Assembly (NCBI GenBank): GCA_947500385.1
Contig: CANMSA010000004.1
Span: 310,001-374,000, forward strand
Length of the DNA stretch: 64,000 bases
Direction: 5' to 3'
DNA from: an uncultured Flavobacteriaceae bacterium
GTDB lineage: Bacteria; Bacteroidota; Bacteroidia; Flavobacteriales; Flavobacteriaceae
Under the pieces are notes generated by a model. The model saw nothing but the letters and a program-made list of their open reading frames with translations, was not told where the DNA came from and made no database searches. Below, piece after piece: positions 24,156-33,710 of this stretch; positions within the stretch are counted from its first letter, which is position 1; the number at the start of each line of letters is the position of its first letter. The position numbers and the translations under genes were made by a program.

Positions 24156-26543
24156 TTATTGCCGAACTTCCTTTTCAATGGTTATTTCGGTTGTACTCCC
24201 ATTTGTTTTTACGGTAGCATTTTCCAAGGCTTCCAATTCGGCTTTCACCTCAGCTTCCGTTCCTTTAAATGTTTTTTCCGCTGTCACTTCCTCTCCGTTT
24301 ACAATCGTTGTGTAAGCCACAGTAGCTTGTGCCAAGTCACCATCATTGTGCATGGTTACTTCTATCGTAGTTTCTTTTGTATCCGTATTCAAAGACATGC
24401 CGTCTACGTTCATAGCGATACTTGGCGCGATGACCAACGCAACAACCGACATTAATTTCAACAGGATATTCAAAGAAGGCCCTGAAGTATCTTTAAATGG
24501 ATCACCTACGGTATCCCCTACTACGGCCGCTTTATGCGCTTCGGTACCTTTTCTACCTTGTTCTTCGATCATTTTCTTGGCGTTGTCCCACGCACCACCG
24601 GCATTCGATTGGAAAATCGCCATCAACACCCCACAGGTAGTTACACCGGCCAAAAGACCTCCCAACATCTCTGCTCCTCCTAGGAAACCGACCGCTACCG
24701 GCACAGCGATTGCCAAAAGACCTGGCAATACCATTTCTTTGATAGAAGCCTGTGTTGATATCGCTACACATTTATCATATTCGGCTACCCCGTCTGCCGC
24801 ATCAAAAACGGCCCTTTGCTCGGGTGTTGCCTTTGTCATATCGGAATCAACCGCCCTCATTACTTCCAAAGCGGCTTTCAACTGAGGAATATCCCTAAAC
24901 TGTCTTCTTACCTCTTCGATCATCGCCATGGCAGCGCGCCCAACTGCGTTCATTGACAAGGCAGAGAATACGAAGGGGAGCATACCACCTACCAACAATC
25001 CTGCCATTACCGTTGGTTTCGAAACATCGATAGCGGTTACATTCGCTGTCTGCATAAAGGCCGCGAACAAGGCCAATGCCGTAAGTGCCGCGGAGGCAAT
25101 GGCAAATCCTTTTCCAATGGCAGCAGTGGTGTTCCCAACGGCATCCAATTTATCGGTACGTTCCCGTACTTCACTCGGCAATTCTGCCATTTCGGCAATA
25201 CCACCGGCATTATCGGAAATAGGTCCGTACGCATCAACCGCCAATTGAATTCCGGTATTGGCCAACATTCCTACCGCCGCAATCGCAATTCCGTATAGAC
25301 CTGCAAAGTGATGCGATACCAAAATGGCAGCAGCAATCAAAAGAATAGGAATCATTGTAGACATCATCCCAACCCCTAAGCCTGCTATGATAGTCGTTGC
25401 AGCTCCCGTCTCTGATTGGCGCACAATAGAGTTTACCGGTTTTGTACCGGTACCTGTATAATATTCTGTTACCTTCCCAACCGCAAGACCGGCTACTAGA
25501 CCAGCAATTACAGCGTAAAAAACACCCAATGCCGTAAATTCGACTCCACCGAATGTCCAGCTTTCAGGAAGCATCATGGTAATGATAAAATAAGAGGCCA
25601 CCAACATCAACCCAGCGGAACCGAATTCTCCAATGTTCAAGGCCGTTTGTGGGTTACCCCCATCTTTTACCTTTACAAAAAAGGTTCCGATAATAGACAT
25701 GATAATACCAACTGCAGCCAATACCAAAGGAAGGTATACCGCGCCCAAGCCATCAAAAGCCCCTGCAAAGGCAGGGATTTGTGTAAAGGCCGCGCCCAAT
25801 ACCATCGTACCGATGATCGAACCCACATAGGATTCAAAAAGGTCGGCCCCCATACCGGCAACATCTCCTACGTTGTCCCCGACATTATCGGCAATCGTTG
25901 CCGGGTTTAAAGGGTGATCTTCAGGAATACCTGCTTCTACCTTTCCTACTAAATCGGCTCCAACATCGGCCGCTTTTGTATAAATACCACCGCCCACACG
26001 TGCGAACAATGCTATAGAGGAAGCCCCCAACGAAAAGCCCGAAAGTACGTTAAGCACCTCTCCGATGGCCCATCCTTGACCGCTGTACAGCATAAACAGG
26101 CCACTTAGCCCCAATACACCAAGACCTACAACACCTAGGCCCATAACGGCACCTCCCGCAAAGGCAACTTCCAAGGCTTTTCCTAAAGATTCCCTTGCCG
26201 CATTGGTGGTTCGAACATTCGCTTTTGTAGCTACTTTCATGCCGATAAAACCGGCCAAAGCGGAACAAATGGCCCCTACGATAAAGGAGACTGCCACCAT
26301 CCCGTTCGATCCTGCTTCATTACTTCCTTTGAAGAAAAGTAGTACAGCCACGGCGACTACGAAAATAGAAAGGATCTTGTACTCCGCCTTTAAGAACGAC
26401 ATGGCTCCGTCGGCTATGTTTTTGGCGATACGCGCCATCTTGTCGTCGCCGACTTCCTGCTTGGAAACCCACATGTTTTTTACAAACACGAATGCCAGGG
26501 CAAGAATTCCAAACACTGGTAAAAACTGAACAATATATTCCAT
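24156..26543 (-). CDS. hppA: Membrane-bound sodium/proton-pumping pyrophosphatase
   Basis: Couples PPi hydrolysis to H+ and/or Na+ export across the inner membrane. It has about 16 hydrophobic segments and the catalytic loop block [27 protein letters not shown] (two DNVGD units, ~221-247). The [10 protein letters not shown] motif has Ala where K+-independent enzymes have Lys, which by family knowledge indicates the K+-dependent class. After the last TM helix, a hydrophilic C-terminal tail of ~90 residues (~705-795) is present that most family members lack. The ion specificity cannot be decided by eye. The soluble PPase gene lies directly upstream. Confidence 0.95.
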   Translation of the reverse strand: MEYIVQFLPVFGILALAFVFVKNMWVSKQEVGDDKMARIAKNIADGAMSFLKAEYKILSIFVVAVAVLLFFKGSNEAGSNGMVAVSFIVGAICSALAGFIGMKVATKANVRTTNAARESLGKALEVAFAGGAVMGLGVVGLGVLGLSGLFMLYSGQGWAIGEVLNVLSGFSLGASSIALFARVGGGIYTKAADVGADLVGKVEAGIPEDHPLNPATIADNVGDNVGDVAGMGADLFESYVGSIIGTMVLGAAFTQIPAFAGAFDGLGAVYLPLVLAAVGIIMSIIGTFFVKVKDGGNPQTALNIGEFGSAGLMLVASYFIITMMLPESWTFGGVEFTALGVFYAVIAGLVAGLAVGKVTEYYTGTGTKPVNSIVRQSETGAATTIIAGLGVGMMSTMIPILLIAAAILVSHHFAGLYGIAIAAVGMLANTGIQLAVDAYGPISDNAGGIAEMAELPSEVRERTDKLDAVGNTTAAIGKGFAIASAALTALALFAAFMQTANVTAIDVSKPTVMAGLLVGGMLPFVFSALSMNAVGRAAMAMIEEVRRQFRDIPQLKAALEVMRAVDSDMTKATPEQRAVFDAADGVAEYDKCVAISTQASIKEMVLPGLLAIAVPVAVGFLGGAEMLGGLLAGVTTCGVLMAIFQSNAGGAWDNAKKMIEEQGRKGTEAHKAAVVGDTVGDPFKDTSGPSLNILLKLMSVVALVIAPSIAMNVDGMSLNTDTKETTIEVTMHNDGDLAQATVAYTTIVNGEEVTAEKTFKGTEAEVKAELEALENATVKTNGSTTEITIEKEVRQ

Positions 26544-26604
26544 CTGATTTAGTTGTTTTTAAGTTTTTTTTAACGGCTGCTAAAGTAAGAAAATTGAACA
26601 GAAT

Positions 26605-26637
26605 AAAAAAAGCCACTTTTGCATTAAAAGTGGCTTT
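26605..26637 (-). terminator. Terminator downstream of ppa
   Basis: AAAGCCACTTTT pairs with AAAAGTGGCTTT across a 4-5 nt loop and is followed on the minus strand by a T run. It separates ppa from hppA. Confidence 0.85.
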
Positions 26638-26653
26638 GATGGGTCATTTTTGA

Positions 26654-27184
26654 TTATATCGTAAAAGTACGCTTCTTTTTATGTTCACTTTCATCATAGC
26701 GCGCTACACATTGCTGGTAGATTTTGATGGCTTCGGCCGCATTGCCCCACCCCCCAACATCTACTTTTTTCTTTTCCAAATCTTTGTATACTTGAAAAAA
26801 GTGTTCAATTTCTTTTAAACGGTGCGGGTTTAAATCTCCAATGTCATTTTTCTGGTTCCAAATGGGATCCGAGATAGGAACACAGATAATTTTTTCATCG
26901 GGGCCCTTCTCATCGGTCATATGAAAAACACCGATCGGTTTTACCTCCATGACCACCATGGGATAGGTAGGTTCGGTCCCCATTACCAGCACATCTAAGG
27001 GATCTTGATCCAACGCCAAGGTTTCCGGCACAAAACCATAGTCCCCAGGATACATCATAGATGAAAAAAGGGTACGGTCAAAACGTATTTTATGTAGGGT
27101 AAAGTCGTATTCGTATTTGTTTCTGCTTCCCTTTGGTATTTCGATCAATACATCAAAGGTAATTGCTTTCTCTTTCTTACTCAT
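26654..27184 (-). CDS. ppa: Soluble inorganic pyrophosphatase (family I)
   Basis: Hydrolyses PPi to phosphate in the cytoplasm. It has 176 residues. The family I signature is present as DQDPLDVLV, with ligands also in YPGDYGFVPETL. The promoter is unusually clear (TTG at 27229-27231, 17 nt, TACTTTTG at 27204-27211). It is followed by its own terminator and then by hppA, so the cell keeps a heat-releasing and an energy-conserving PPase side by side. Confidence 0.95.
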   Translation of the reverse strand: MSKKEKAITFDVLIEIPKGSRNKYEYDFTLHKIRFDRTLFSSMMYPGDYGFVPETLALDQDPLDVLVMGTEPTYPMVVMEVKPIGVFHMTDEKGPDEKIICVPISDPIWNQKNDIGDLNPHRLKEIEHFFQVYKDLEKKKVDVGGWGNAAEAIKIYQQCVARYDESEHKKKRTFTI

Positions 27185-27203
27185 GTTTATCTGTTAATGG
27201 TTG

Positions 27204-27231
27204 CAAAAGTACTGTAACGCTTAGTTATCAA
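27204..27231 (-). promoter_or_regulatory. Promoter of ppa (TTG-N17-TACTTTTG)
   Basis: On the minus strand TTG (27231-27229) is followed after 17 nt by a perfect TAnnTTTG (27211-27204), 20 nt before the ATG. It is among the best matches in the window to the Bacteroidota sigma-ABfr consensus. Confidence 0.8.
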
Positions 27232-27343
27232 CTAAAGTGTGCTCGTTAAAAAGAATATGGGAGTGCATTATTATCAGGTCCGTATTTTTAGCAGCGTAGA
27301 ATTAGGAAGTATCTATTAATAATGCCTTATAGGAAGCAAACCG

Positions 27344-29842
27344 CTAGAAATTAAATCCAAAGGTACCCGTAATGGCAAAAGGTCGCGCATCGGGGGTATC
27401 GAGGTAATTTCCTCGAAAGTTGAAATCGATCCTAAATACCTTGAAAATATTCCCGACACCTACATAGTACTCATAGTATATACGTTCATCAGGGGATATC
27501 AACGGAATATTTGTAGGACTGCTTAAGGCGATATTGCTGTCGGACAATTGCCCCCAAACCCCTCTAAGCCCAAGAATTTCCCGCAGATTAAGTTTTCGCA
27601 TAAACGGAATTCTGGAGAAAAGCCTACCGTTGAAATTATGCTCCAAATGCAAGGAAGCATAGGTGTCGGTCACAAATTCATAGAAATCCATATTCGCAAA
27701 GGAACCATAATTCGTAAAGAGCGTTTGGTTCCCCGGTATTACATTCAAAAGCCCTAAGGGAACATCCCCAAAAGTCTTCCCCAGTTCGATGGTACTGAAC
27801 AATCTTCCAAAGCCCCCTACCTGCCAAGGCTGACTGTATGAAAACTGCAACTTGTCATAGTTAAAATCGCTATCGAGTGTGCCTTGTATGCCCCTAGTAT
27901 AATTCAATAAGAGCGTACTATAGGTGTCATTGATGTCTCTTCGCTCTACCCCATACCCAATGGTCTTTTTACCGGGGGTATAGATCAAGAGTGCATTTAC
28001 GTCTAACTGCTTAATCTCAGAGGCAACCCCTGTTGGGGAGGTAGGATCTATGTAATCAAGACTGAAATCGACCGGCAATGCGGAGCTCAGGGTACGAAAA
28101 GTAGCCCCCAGACCAATTCGTAGGTTCGTAAGGGGTTCGGCCTCCAAATTGAAGGCGCTTAGGTTGATATTCGTTAGTTTATTGTTGGCTCCGACCGTCA
28201 ACACCGAAGAAGAGGCAATACTGCGCCCCAATACGTCATTGGTCGCCGTTAGGCTTACCCCAAGCTGCTCAATATCGCGCCGATGCCCTCCCGAAACAAT
28301 AAGACGGCTATTCTTATCCAACAAAAACTTCCCAGAAATACCATGCTTGAACTTTTTATCGGTAAACCCATAGGCCATATACCCTTCCAAACGCCAAGTA
28401 TCGTTCTCACCAAAATAGGTTCTCGCCCCCAAACGTACCCGGGGACCTTCTGCATCGTTGTATCCAAAGACGTCATACACGCTCCCGATATCCATATTCC
28501 ATTTATCAATCTCTACATAACCCGACCCTAGTATACTGATCAGGTTGTAATACGATTTAAATTTGGGAACCGTCTTTAAGGTATCTAACAATTGATAGAT
28601 GCCCTTTTCATCCTTGTTGAGCGATTCGAGCCTGTTCCGCGCCCAAAATGTACTGTCCTGGTTCATGACCGATGGATCGAAAGGGTTGCGTTCCTTTCGA
28701 TAGAATTCTTTCGGTTTTTCCTGATCGAAAACATAGTTGTTGTACACCGTGGTTCGCTTGCCATACACCCCCCGTGACTTTTCTTTCTTTTGAAAACTGA
28801 AGTCGCTCAACATATAATCCCGCTTTAAGAGAAAGACCGAATCACTGACCACATCGAACTCTTGTTCAATATAAATCTCCTTTACCCAGTTGATGTTCGC
28901 GCTCTTGGTAACTTCTAAATTAATGTTCTTAATGGCATAGGTAGAATCGTTTACCCAGAAATCGCCCTTAAAGGTCAACTCGTTTTTACGTCTTGGATAA
29001 TACACGATATTATAACACCACTTGTTATCGATAAAGGCACTGTCGCGCAAGGCATAGTTATAGGTATCTACCCCGGTGCGGGATAAGGGACTGGTAAAAC
29101 TCTTATCGAAGAATTTTAGGTAATTGTTGTAGATGTCGTAATCCTGATACAAGTCATCTACAAATGCGATGATGGCCTGGTTGTTATCAAAACCTGAATT
29201 TTTATTTCCTAAAATCTTCTCTTTCTCCTCCTTTAATAGATTGTCTCCGTTTACCTGACTAAAGGTCTCGCTAAGAAATATGGGTAGGTAGGTTTTCCCG
29301 GTTATTCTAGAAGTATCCAAATCTTGGAAGACAAATTCAAGACCTTTGAAAATCTTGCGTTTCATTAAGGCACTATCGATGGTATTCAGATCAAACTCTA
29401 CCTTTTCGTATTTATCAAAGCTGTACTGCTTAAATTGACGGATTCCGTTCTGGCGTTTTTTTGCCCAGATTTTTCGTAGGATATCGACCGCAGGGTTATT
29501 CTTTTTAGATTGTTTCCCTGAAATGACCACTACTTCGTTCAACTGCTCGGTAGATTCTTTCAGGGTTACTTTCATGTCGTAGTTTACCTTGGAGGTCAAG
29601 GTGATTTCCATATCCTCATACCCTATAAAAGAAATGACCAAGGTCTCATAGGTAACATCGGACTCCATATAGAAACGACCATCATCGTTGGTAATGGTAC
29701 CTTCTGTAGAATTTTTAAAAATTACATTCGCAAACGCGACCGGTTCGTTGAATTCATCGAGCACCATGCCGCCTACCTTGGTCTGTGCAATAGCTGTCAA
29801 GGAAATGAACAGCAGAATGGGTAAAAGAAAATTTTTCATCAA
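27344..29842 (-). CDS. DUF5686 outer-membrane protein with CarboxypepD_reg-like domain
   Basis: An 832-residue exported protein: signal peptide (1-19, ending AIAQ), a carboxypeptidase-regulatory-like beta domain (~20-105; KVGGMVLDEFNEPVAFANV, DGRFYMES), a middle region and a long C-terminal stretch with alternating strand pattern ending in FGFNF, which suggests an outer-membrane barrel. This architecture corresponds to the DUF5686 family of Bacteroidota, whose role is unknown. It is a single-gene unit. Confidence 0.83.
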   Translation of the reverse strand: MMKNFLLPILLFISLTAIAQTKVGGMVLDEFNEPVAFANVIFKNSTEGTITNDDGRFYMESDVTYETLVISFIGYEDMEITLTSKVNYDMKVTLKESTEQLNEVVVISGKQSKKNNPAVDILRKIWAKKRQNGIRQFKQYSFDKYEKVEFDLNTIDSALMKRKIFKGLEFVFQDLDTSRITGKTYLPIFLSETFSQVNGDNLLKEEKEKILGNKNSGFDNNQAIIAFVDDLYQDYDIYNNYLKFFDKSFTSPLSRTGVDTYNYALRDSAFIDNKWCYNIVYYPRRKNELTFKGDFWVNDSTYAIKNINLEVTKSANINWVKEIYIEQEFDVVSDSVFLLKRDYMLSDFSFQKKEKSRGVYGKRTTVYNNYVFDQEKPKEFYRKERNPFDPSVMNQDSTFWARNRLESLNKDEKGIYQLLDTLKTVPKFKSYYNLISILGSGYVEIDKWNMDIGSVYDVFGYNDAEGPRVRLGARTYFGENDTWRLEGYMAYGFTDKKFKHGISGKFLLDKNSRLIVSGGHRRDIEQLGVSLTATNDVLGRSIASSSVLTVGANNKLTNINLSAFNLEAEPLTNLRIGLGATFRTLSSALPVDFSLDYIDPTSPTGVASEIKQLDVNALLIYTPGKKTIGYGVERRDINDTYSTLLLNYTRGIQGTLDSDFNYDKLQFSYSQPWQVGGFGRLFSTIELGKTFGDVPLGLLNVIPGNQTLFTNYGSFANMDFYEFVTDTYASLHLEHNFNGRLFSRIPFMRKLNLREILGLRGVWGQLSDSNIALSSPTNIPLISPDERIYYEYYVGVGNIFKVFRIDFNFRGNYLDTPDARPFAITGTFGFNF

Positions 29843-30027
29843 TCTTATTAAGTCAACTACCGTTAGGCAAGCCTAGAGGGTACTGAACAGAAATTTAACA
29901 TTCGATTTTAACACGGGCCTATCATCACAATTATGTAGCAAGTATCGAAGCAACCTACCTCGATACATCCCAGTGTCCTTCTCGATTCTAAAGTGAGCTC
30001 GGCAACCTATCAATCAAATAATGTACC

Positions 30028-30061
30028 AAAAAAAACTTCGCCAACTTTTATGTCAGCGAAG
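30028..30061 (-). terminator. Terminator downstream of pdhB
   Basis: On the minus strand CTTCGC and GCGAAG arms flank a 14-nt loop and are followed by eight T residues. Confidence 0.85.
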
Positions 30062-30089
30062 CAAATGTAGCTTTACAAGAAGATTTTTC

Positions 30090-31067
30090 TTATCTATATA
30101 ACACTTTCTTAACAGCTTTGATCACATCTTCGTGATTGGGAAGCCATTCTGCAAGCAATACGGGTGAATACGGCGCCGGAGTATCCGCAGTATTTATACG
30201 TTGGATAGGGGCATCTAAGTAATCAAATGCATTTTCCTGAACGTGGTAGGTAATTTCCGTTGAAACATTTCCAAACGGCCACGCTTCTTCCAAGATCACC
30301 AAACGATTGGTCTTCTTCACCGATGCCACAACAGCATCATAATCAAGCGGTTTTACGGTTCGAAGGTCAATGATCTCACAACTAATCCCATCCTTGGCCA
30401 ACTCGTCCGCAGCCTTATCGGCCTCCTTAATAATTTTACCAAAAGAGACAATGGTTACATCGTTCCCTTCCCTGCGCATGTCGGCAACCCCTAACGGAAT
30501 GGTGTATTCGCCCTCGGGCACCTCTCCTTTGTCTCCATACATCTGTTCCGATTCCATAAAGATTACCGGGTCGTCATCACGAATAGCAGCTTTTAACAAG
30601 CCTTTGGCATCGGCCGGATTGGAAGGCACCACCACCTTTAGTCCTGGACAGTTGGCGTACCAACTCTCAAAAGCCTGGGAATGCGTTGCTGCCAATTGGC
30701 CTGCAGAGGCCGTTGGCCCTCGAAACACGATCGGGCAAGGGAATTGCCCTCCCGACATCTGACGTATTTTGGCCGCGTTGTTGATAATCTGATCGATTCC
30801 TACCAAAGCAAAATTAAAGGTCATAAATTCAATAATGGGTCGATTGCCCGTCATTGTGGAACCTACGCCGATCCCGGCAAATCCAAGTTCTGAAATAGGT
30901 GTATCAATAACACGTTTTTCACCAAATTCGTCGAGCATTCCTTTGGAAGCTTTATAAGCACCGTTGTATTCGGCAACTTCCTCACCCATTAAGTAGACGC
31001 TTTCGTCTCTTCTCATCTCCTCTGACATGGCCTCGGCAATTGCCTGTCTAAATTGTAGTGTCTTCAT
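30090..31067 (-). CDS. pdhB: Pyruvate dehydrogenase E1 component, beta subunit
   Basis: Beta subunit of the ThDP-dependent E1 of pyruvate dehydrogenase; with PdhA it decarboxylates pyruvate and acetylates E2. The 325-residue length and the motifs MGEEVAEYNGAYK, DTPISELGFAGIGVG and EAWPFGN fit PDH/BCKDH E1 beta. Assignment to PDH rather than branched-chain dehydrogenase rests on the presence of a PDH-type E1 alpha and E2 pair elsewhere in the window (57580-60211), ~27 kb away. It is divergent from etfB. Confidence 0.9.
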   Translation of the reverse strand: MKTLQFRQAIAEAMSEEMRRDESVYLMGEEVAEYNGAYKASKGMLDEFGEKRVIDTPISELGFAGIGVGSTMTGNRPIIEFMTFNFALVGIDQIINNAAKIRQMSGGQFPCPIVFRGPTASAGQLAATHSQAFESWYANCPGLKVVVPSNPADAKGLLKAAIRDDDPVIFMESEQMYGDKGEVPEGEYTIPLGVADMRREGNDVTIVSFGKIIKEADKAADELAKDGISCEIIDLRTVKPLDYDAVVASVKKTNRLVILEEAWPFGNVSTEITYHVQENAFDYLDAPIQRINTADTPAPYSPVLLAEWLPNHEDVIKAVKKVLYR

Positions 31068-31099
31068 GTTTTACAGCGTATCTTTAACAAAAATGCACG

Positions 31100-31107
31100 C
31101 AAAAATA
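31100..31107 (-). promoter_or_regulatory. -7 box (TATTTTTG) of pdhB
   Basis: A perfect TAnnTTTG on the minus strand, 32 nt before the pdhB ATG. Confidence 0.6.
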
Positions 31108-31156
31108 GGGAATTATATGTTTAATATGGGGCGTATGGAATCAAAAAAACACACAA

Positions 31157-31182
31157 AATTTACTATGCATGCATAGTAAATT
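31157..31182. promoter_or_regulatory. Perfect 26-bp palindrome in the pdhB-etfB divergent promoter region
   Basis: The half site AATTTACTATGCA is followed directly by its exact reverse complement. It is centred ~39 bp upstream of the start predicted from the etfB box at 31195-31202, so a bound dimer would cover the -33 region. That position suggests repression of etfBA. No regulator gene is adjacent. Size and symmetry suit a TetR- or MarR-type regulator, perhaps of fatty-acid breakdown (inference). Confidence 0.7.
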
Positions 31183-31194
31183 ACATAGAATTGT

Positions 31195-31202
31195 CTATCT
31201 TA
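31195..31202 (+). promoter_or_regulatory. Probable -7 box (TATCTTAG) of etfBA
   Basis: Seven of eight positions agree with TAnnTTTG. It lies 35 nt upstream of the etfB start and 12 nt downstream of the palindrome. Confidence 0.5.
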
Positions 31203-31237
31203 GCACACGAAAATAAACGACATTAAAGTATAGCATA

Positions 31238-31978
31238 ATGAAAATATTAGTTTGCATCAGTAATGTACCTGATACTACCTCCAAAATCAACTTTACCGAA
31301 GGTGATACGAAGTTCGACACGAACGGAGTTCAATTTGTAATCAACCCGAACGATGAGTTCGGTTTAACCCGCGCCATGTGGTTCAAGGAAAAACAAGGAG
31401 CTTCGGTTCATATCGCAACGGTCGGTGATGCAACGGTAGAACCTACCATGCGAAAGGCTTTGGCCATCGGTGCCGACGAGGGTATTCGAATCAACGCCGC
31501 ACCTACCGATGGATTTTTTGTTGCCCAACAATTGGCCGAGGTCGTTAAAAATGGCGGATATGATTTGGTCATCGCCGGGCGTGAATCAATCGATTACAAC
31601 GGGGGCATGGTCCCAGGAATGCTGGCTACACTTTTGGATATGAATTTCGTAAACACCTGCATCAACCTGGAAGTGGAGGGCACCAATGCAACTGCGGTTC
31701 GGGAGATAGACGGTGGAAAAGAAAAAATTGCCACGAGCTTACCCTTGGTCGTTGGCGGGCAGAAAGGCCTGGTCGAGGAAAGCGATCTTCGCATACCGAA
31801 CATGCGAGGCATTATGATGGCTCGAAAAAAAGCGCTTAATGTGGTGGAGCCTGTCACCGCCACCAATGGTACCACCGATGTGAAATTCGACAAACCCGCA
31901 CCAAAGGGAGCGGTTAAATTGGTAGATACCGTAGAGGAGCTGGTAGATTTACTTCACAATGAGGCCAAAGCCATCTAA
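31238..31978 (+). CDS. etfB: Electron transfer flavoprotein, beta subunit
   Basis: Small subunit of ETF, which carries electrons from acyl-CoA dehydrogenases to the quinone pool through ETF:quinone oxidoreductase. The 246-residue length and the AMP-binding and family signature region VAGRESIDYNGGMVPGMLATLLD are typical. It is followed by etfA after 28 nt. Its control by the palindrome upstream is inferred. Confidence 0.95.
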   Translation: MKILVCISNVPDTTSKINFTEGDTKFDTNGVQFVINPNDEFGLTRAMWFKEKQGASVHIATVGDATVEPTMRKALAIGADEGIRINAAPTDGFFVAQQLAEVVKNGGYDLVIAGRESIDYNGGMVPGMLATLLDMNFVNTCINLEVEGTNATAVREIDGGKEKIATSLPLVVGGQKGLVEESDLRIPNMRGIMMARKKALNVVEPVTATNGTTDVKFDKPAPKGAVKLVDTVEELVDLLHNEAKAI

Positions 31979-32006
31979 TTACTAATACTTACTAATACCT
32001 ATTGAT

Positions 32007-32975
32007 ATGTCAGTACTCGTATATACAGAATCAGAAAACGGAAAATTTAAGAAAAACGCTTTCGAAGTGGCTTCGTATGCCTATGAAGTTGCCCAGCAGT
32101 TGGGAACTACCGTCACCGCCATATCGGTCAATGCCGATGAAAATGAAAGCTTGGGAGGGTACGGTGTTTCCAAGGTTTTAACAATTTCAGATGATTCCTT
32201 GAAAACATTTAACGCCAAGGCATACGCACATGCGATTGTTGGTGCGGCACAAACCGAAGGAGCCCAGGTCGTAGTGGTGAGTTCCAGCGCGGACACCAAG
32301 TTCCTTGCTCCGATCGTGGCGGCCAAATTAAGCGCAGGTTATGCCCCAAATGTGGTTGCGGCACCTGAAAGTACCAGTCCGTTTACCGTAAAAAGAACCG
32401 CCTTTAGTAACAAAGGTTTTGCCCATACCCAGATCAATTCGGAGGCCAAGGTAATCGGTGTTTCGAACAATGCGTTCGGGGCCATTGAGAACCAAACTAC
32501 CGCCGCGGTAGAAGCCTTCAGCCCTTCTTTGGGGGATGATGCCTTCACGACCAAATCGATAGAAGTGGATAAGGTAGTAGGAAAAGCGACCATTGCCGAT
32601 GCCGATATTGTGGTATCCGGTGGCCGCGGTCTTAAAGGACCTGAAAACTGGGGTATGCTAGAGGAGTTGGCAGATGTTTTAGGAGCGGCAACGGCTTGTT
32701 CAAAACCTGTTTCCGATATGGGATGGCGCTCCCATGGGGAACATGTTGGGCAAACCGGAAAGCCGGTGGCCAGTAATTTATACATTGCTATTGGGATATC
32801 GGGAGCCATTCAACATTTGGCCGGGGTAAGTTCTTCTAAGACAAAAGTGGTCATCAATACCGATCCAGAAGCCCCGTTTTTTAAAGCGGCCGATTATGGA
32901 ATTGTAGGAGACGCCTTCGAAATCGTTCCTCAGCTCACTGAAAAATTAAAGGAATTTAAAGCGCAGAACGCTTAA
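32007..32975 (+). CDS. etfA: Electron transfer flavoprotein, alpha subunit
   Basis: Large subunit of ETF with the FAD site. It has 322 residues. The C-terminal FAD-binding region is clear: GGRGLKGPENW, CSKPVSDMGW, GQTGKPV and AIGISGAIQHLAG. It forms a two-gene operon with etfB and is followed by a strong terminator at 33001-33052. Confidence 0.96.
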   Translation: MSVLVYTESENGKFKKNAFEVASYAYEVAQQLGTTVTAISVNADENESLGGYGVSKVLTISDDSLKTFNAKAYAHAIVGAAQTEGAQVVVVSSSADTKFLAPIVAAKLSAGYAPNVVAAPESTSPFTVKRTAFSNKGFAHTQINSEAKVIGVSNNAFGAIENQTTAAVEAFSPSLGDDAFTTKSIEVDKVVGKATIADADIVVSGGRGLKGPENWGMLEELADVLGAATACSKPVSDMGWRSHGEHVGQTGKPVASNLYIAIGISGAIQHLAGVSSSKTKVVINTDPEAPFFKAADYGIVGDAFEIVPQLTEKLKEFKAQNA

Positions 32976-33000
32976 TTTTTGTTAATTTGCACGCCTTGAA

Positions 33001-33052
33001 GGGCTGTTTAAATACGGGAAAGCCCTCGCATTTAAACAGCCCTCTTTTTTTC
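33001..33052 (+). terminator. Long terminator hairpin between etfA and the bifunctional nuclease gene
   Basis: GGGCTGTTTAAAT (33001-33013) pairs with ATTTAAACAGCCC (33030-33042), a perfect 13-bp stem, and is followed by TCTTTTTTT. Only about 6 nt separate the T run from the next start codon at 33059. Confidence 0.9.
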
Positions 33053-33058
33053 AAGTAT

Positions 33059-33688
33059 ATGAGCTTAGTCAGGTTAAAGATAAAAGGGATTTCGTACAGC
33101 CAAACACAAAATGGTGCCTACGCCCTGATTTTGAATGAAGTAGAAGGGGATCGCAAGCTCCCCATTGTCATTGGCGCCTTTGAGGCACAGTCAATCGCCA
33201 TTGCCCTGGAAAAAGAGATAAAGCCCCCTCGCCCGTTAACCCATGACCTCTTCAAAAATTTTGCCGACCGTTTTGATATTGTGGTAAAGCAGGTCATTAT
33301 CCACAAATTGGTAGACGGCGTTTTTTACTCTAGTATTATTTGCGAGCGTGATAAGATCGAGGAAATTATAGATGCCCGCACTAGCGATGCCATTGCCCTC
33401 GCCCTTCGGTTTAGTGCCCCTATTTTTACCTATAAGACCATATTGGACAAGGCCGGTATCTTCCTTAAATTTTCCTCTAAGGATAAGGAAAAGGACGAAA
33501 ATGACGAAAGCATTATGGTCGATGAAATTCTACAGGAAGGTGAAACCGTAGAAATTGAAGCCGGGGCTTCTGATGGCTATACAGAACTTACGATCGAAGA
33601 GTTGCATAAGGAACTGGATAAGGCCGTGGCCAATGAAGACTATGAAAAAGCGGCCAAACTACGAGATGAAATCTCTAAACGAAACTAA
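33059..33688 (+). CDS. Bifunctional nuclease family protein (DUF151) with UVR motif
   Basis: A 209-residue protein with an N-terminal DUF151 domain (~1-140; GISYSQTQNGAYALIL, PIVIGAFEAQSIA, ARTSDAIALALR). The C-terminal UvrB/UvrC-type helical hairpin (~175-205; ELHKELDKAVANEDYEKAAK) is characteristic of the Bacteroidota form. A plant relative has been described as having DNase and RNase activity; the bacterial role is unclear. The ATG at 33059 is chosen because upstream in-frame codons run through the terminator hairpin. No ribosome binding site can fit outside the hairpin tail. Confidence 0.88.
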   Translation: MSLVRLKIKGISYSQTQNGAYALILNEVEGDRKLPIVIGAFEAQSIAIALEKEIKPPRPLTHDLFKNFADRFDIVVKQVIIHKLVDGVFYSSIICERDKIEEIIDARTSDAIALALRFSAPIFTYKTILDKAGIFLKFSSKDKEKDENDESIMVDEILQEGETVEIEAGASDGYTELTIEELHKELDKAVANEDYEKAAKLRDEISKRN

Positions 33689-33710
33689 CCGACCACAAGA
33701 CCAAACGTAC

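Noticed and set aside
24346-24885. Long plus-strand open frame (179 codons)
   Set aside because: Antisense to hppA, a highly conserved membrane pump; typical by-product of its codon pattern.
32339-32809. Minus-strand open frame of 156 codons
   Set aside because: Antisense to etfA, with no domain features or promoter.
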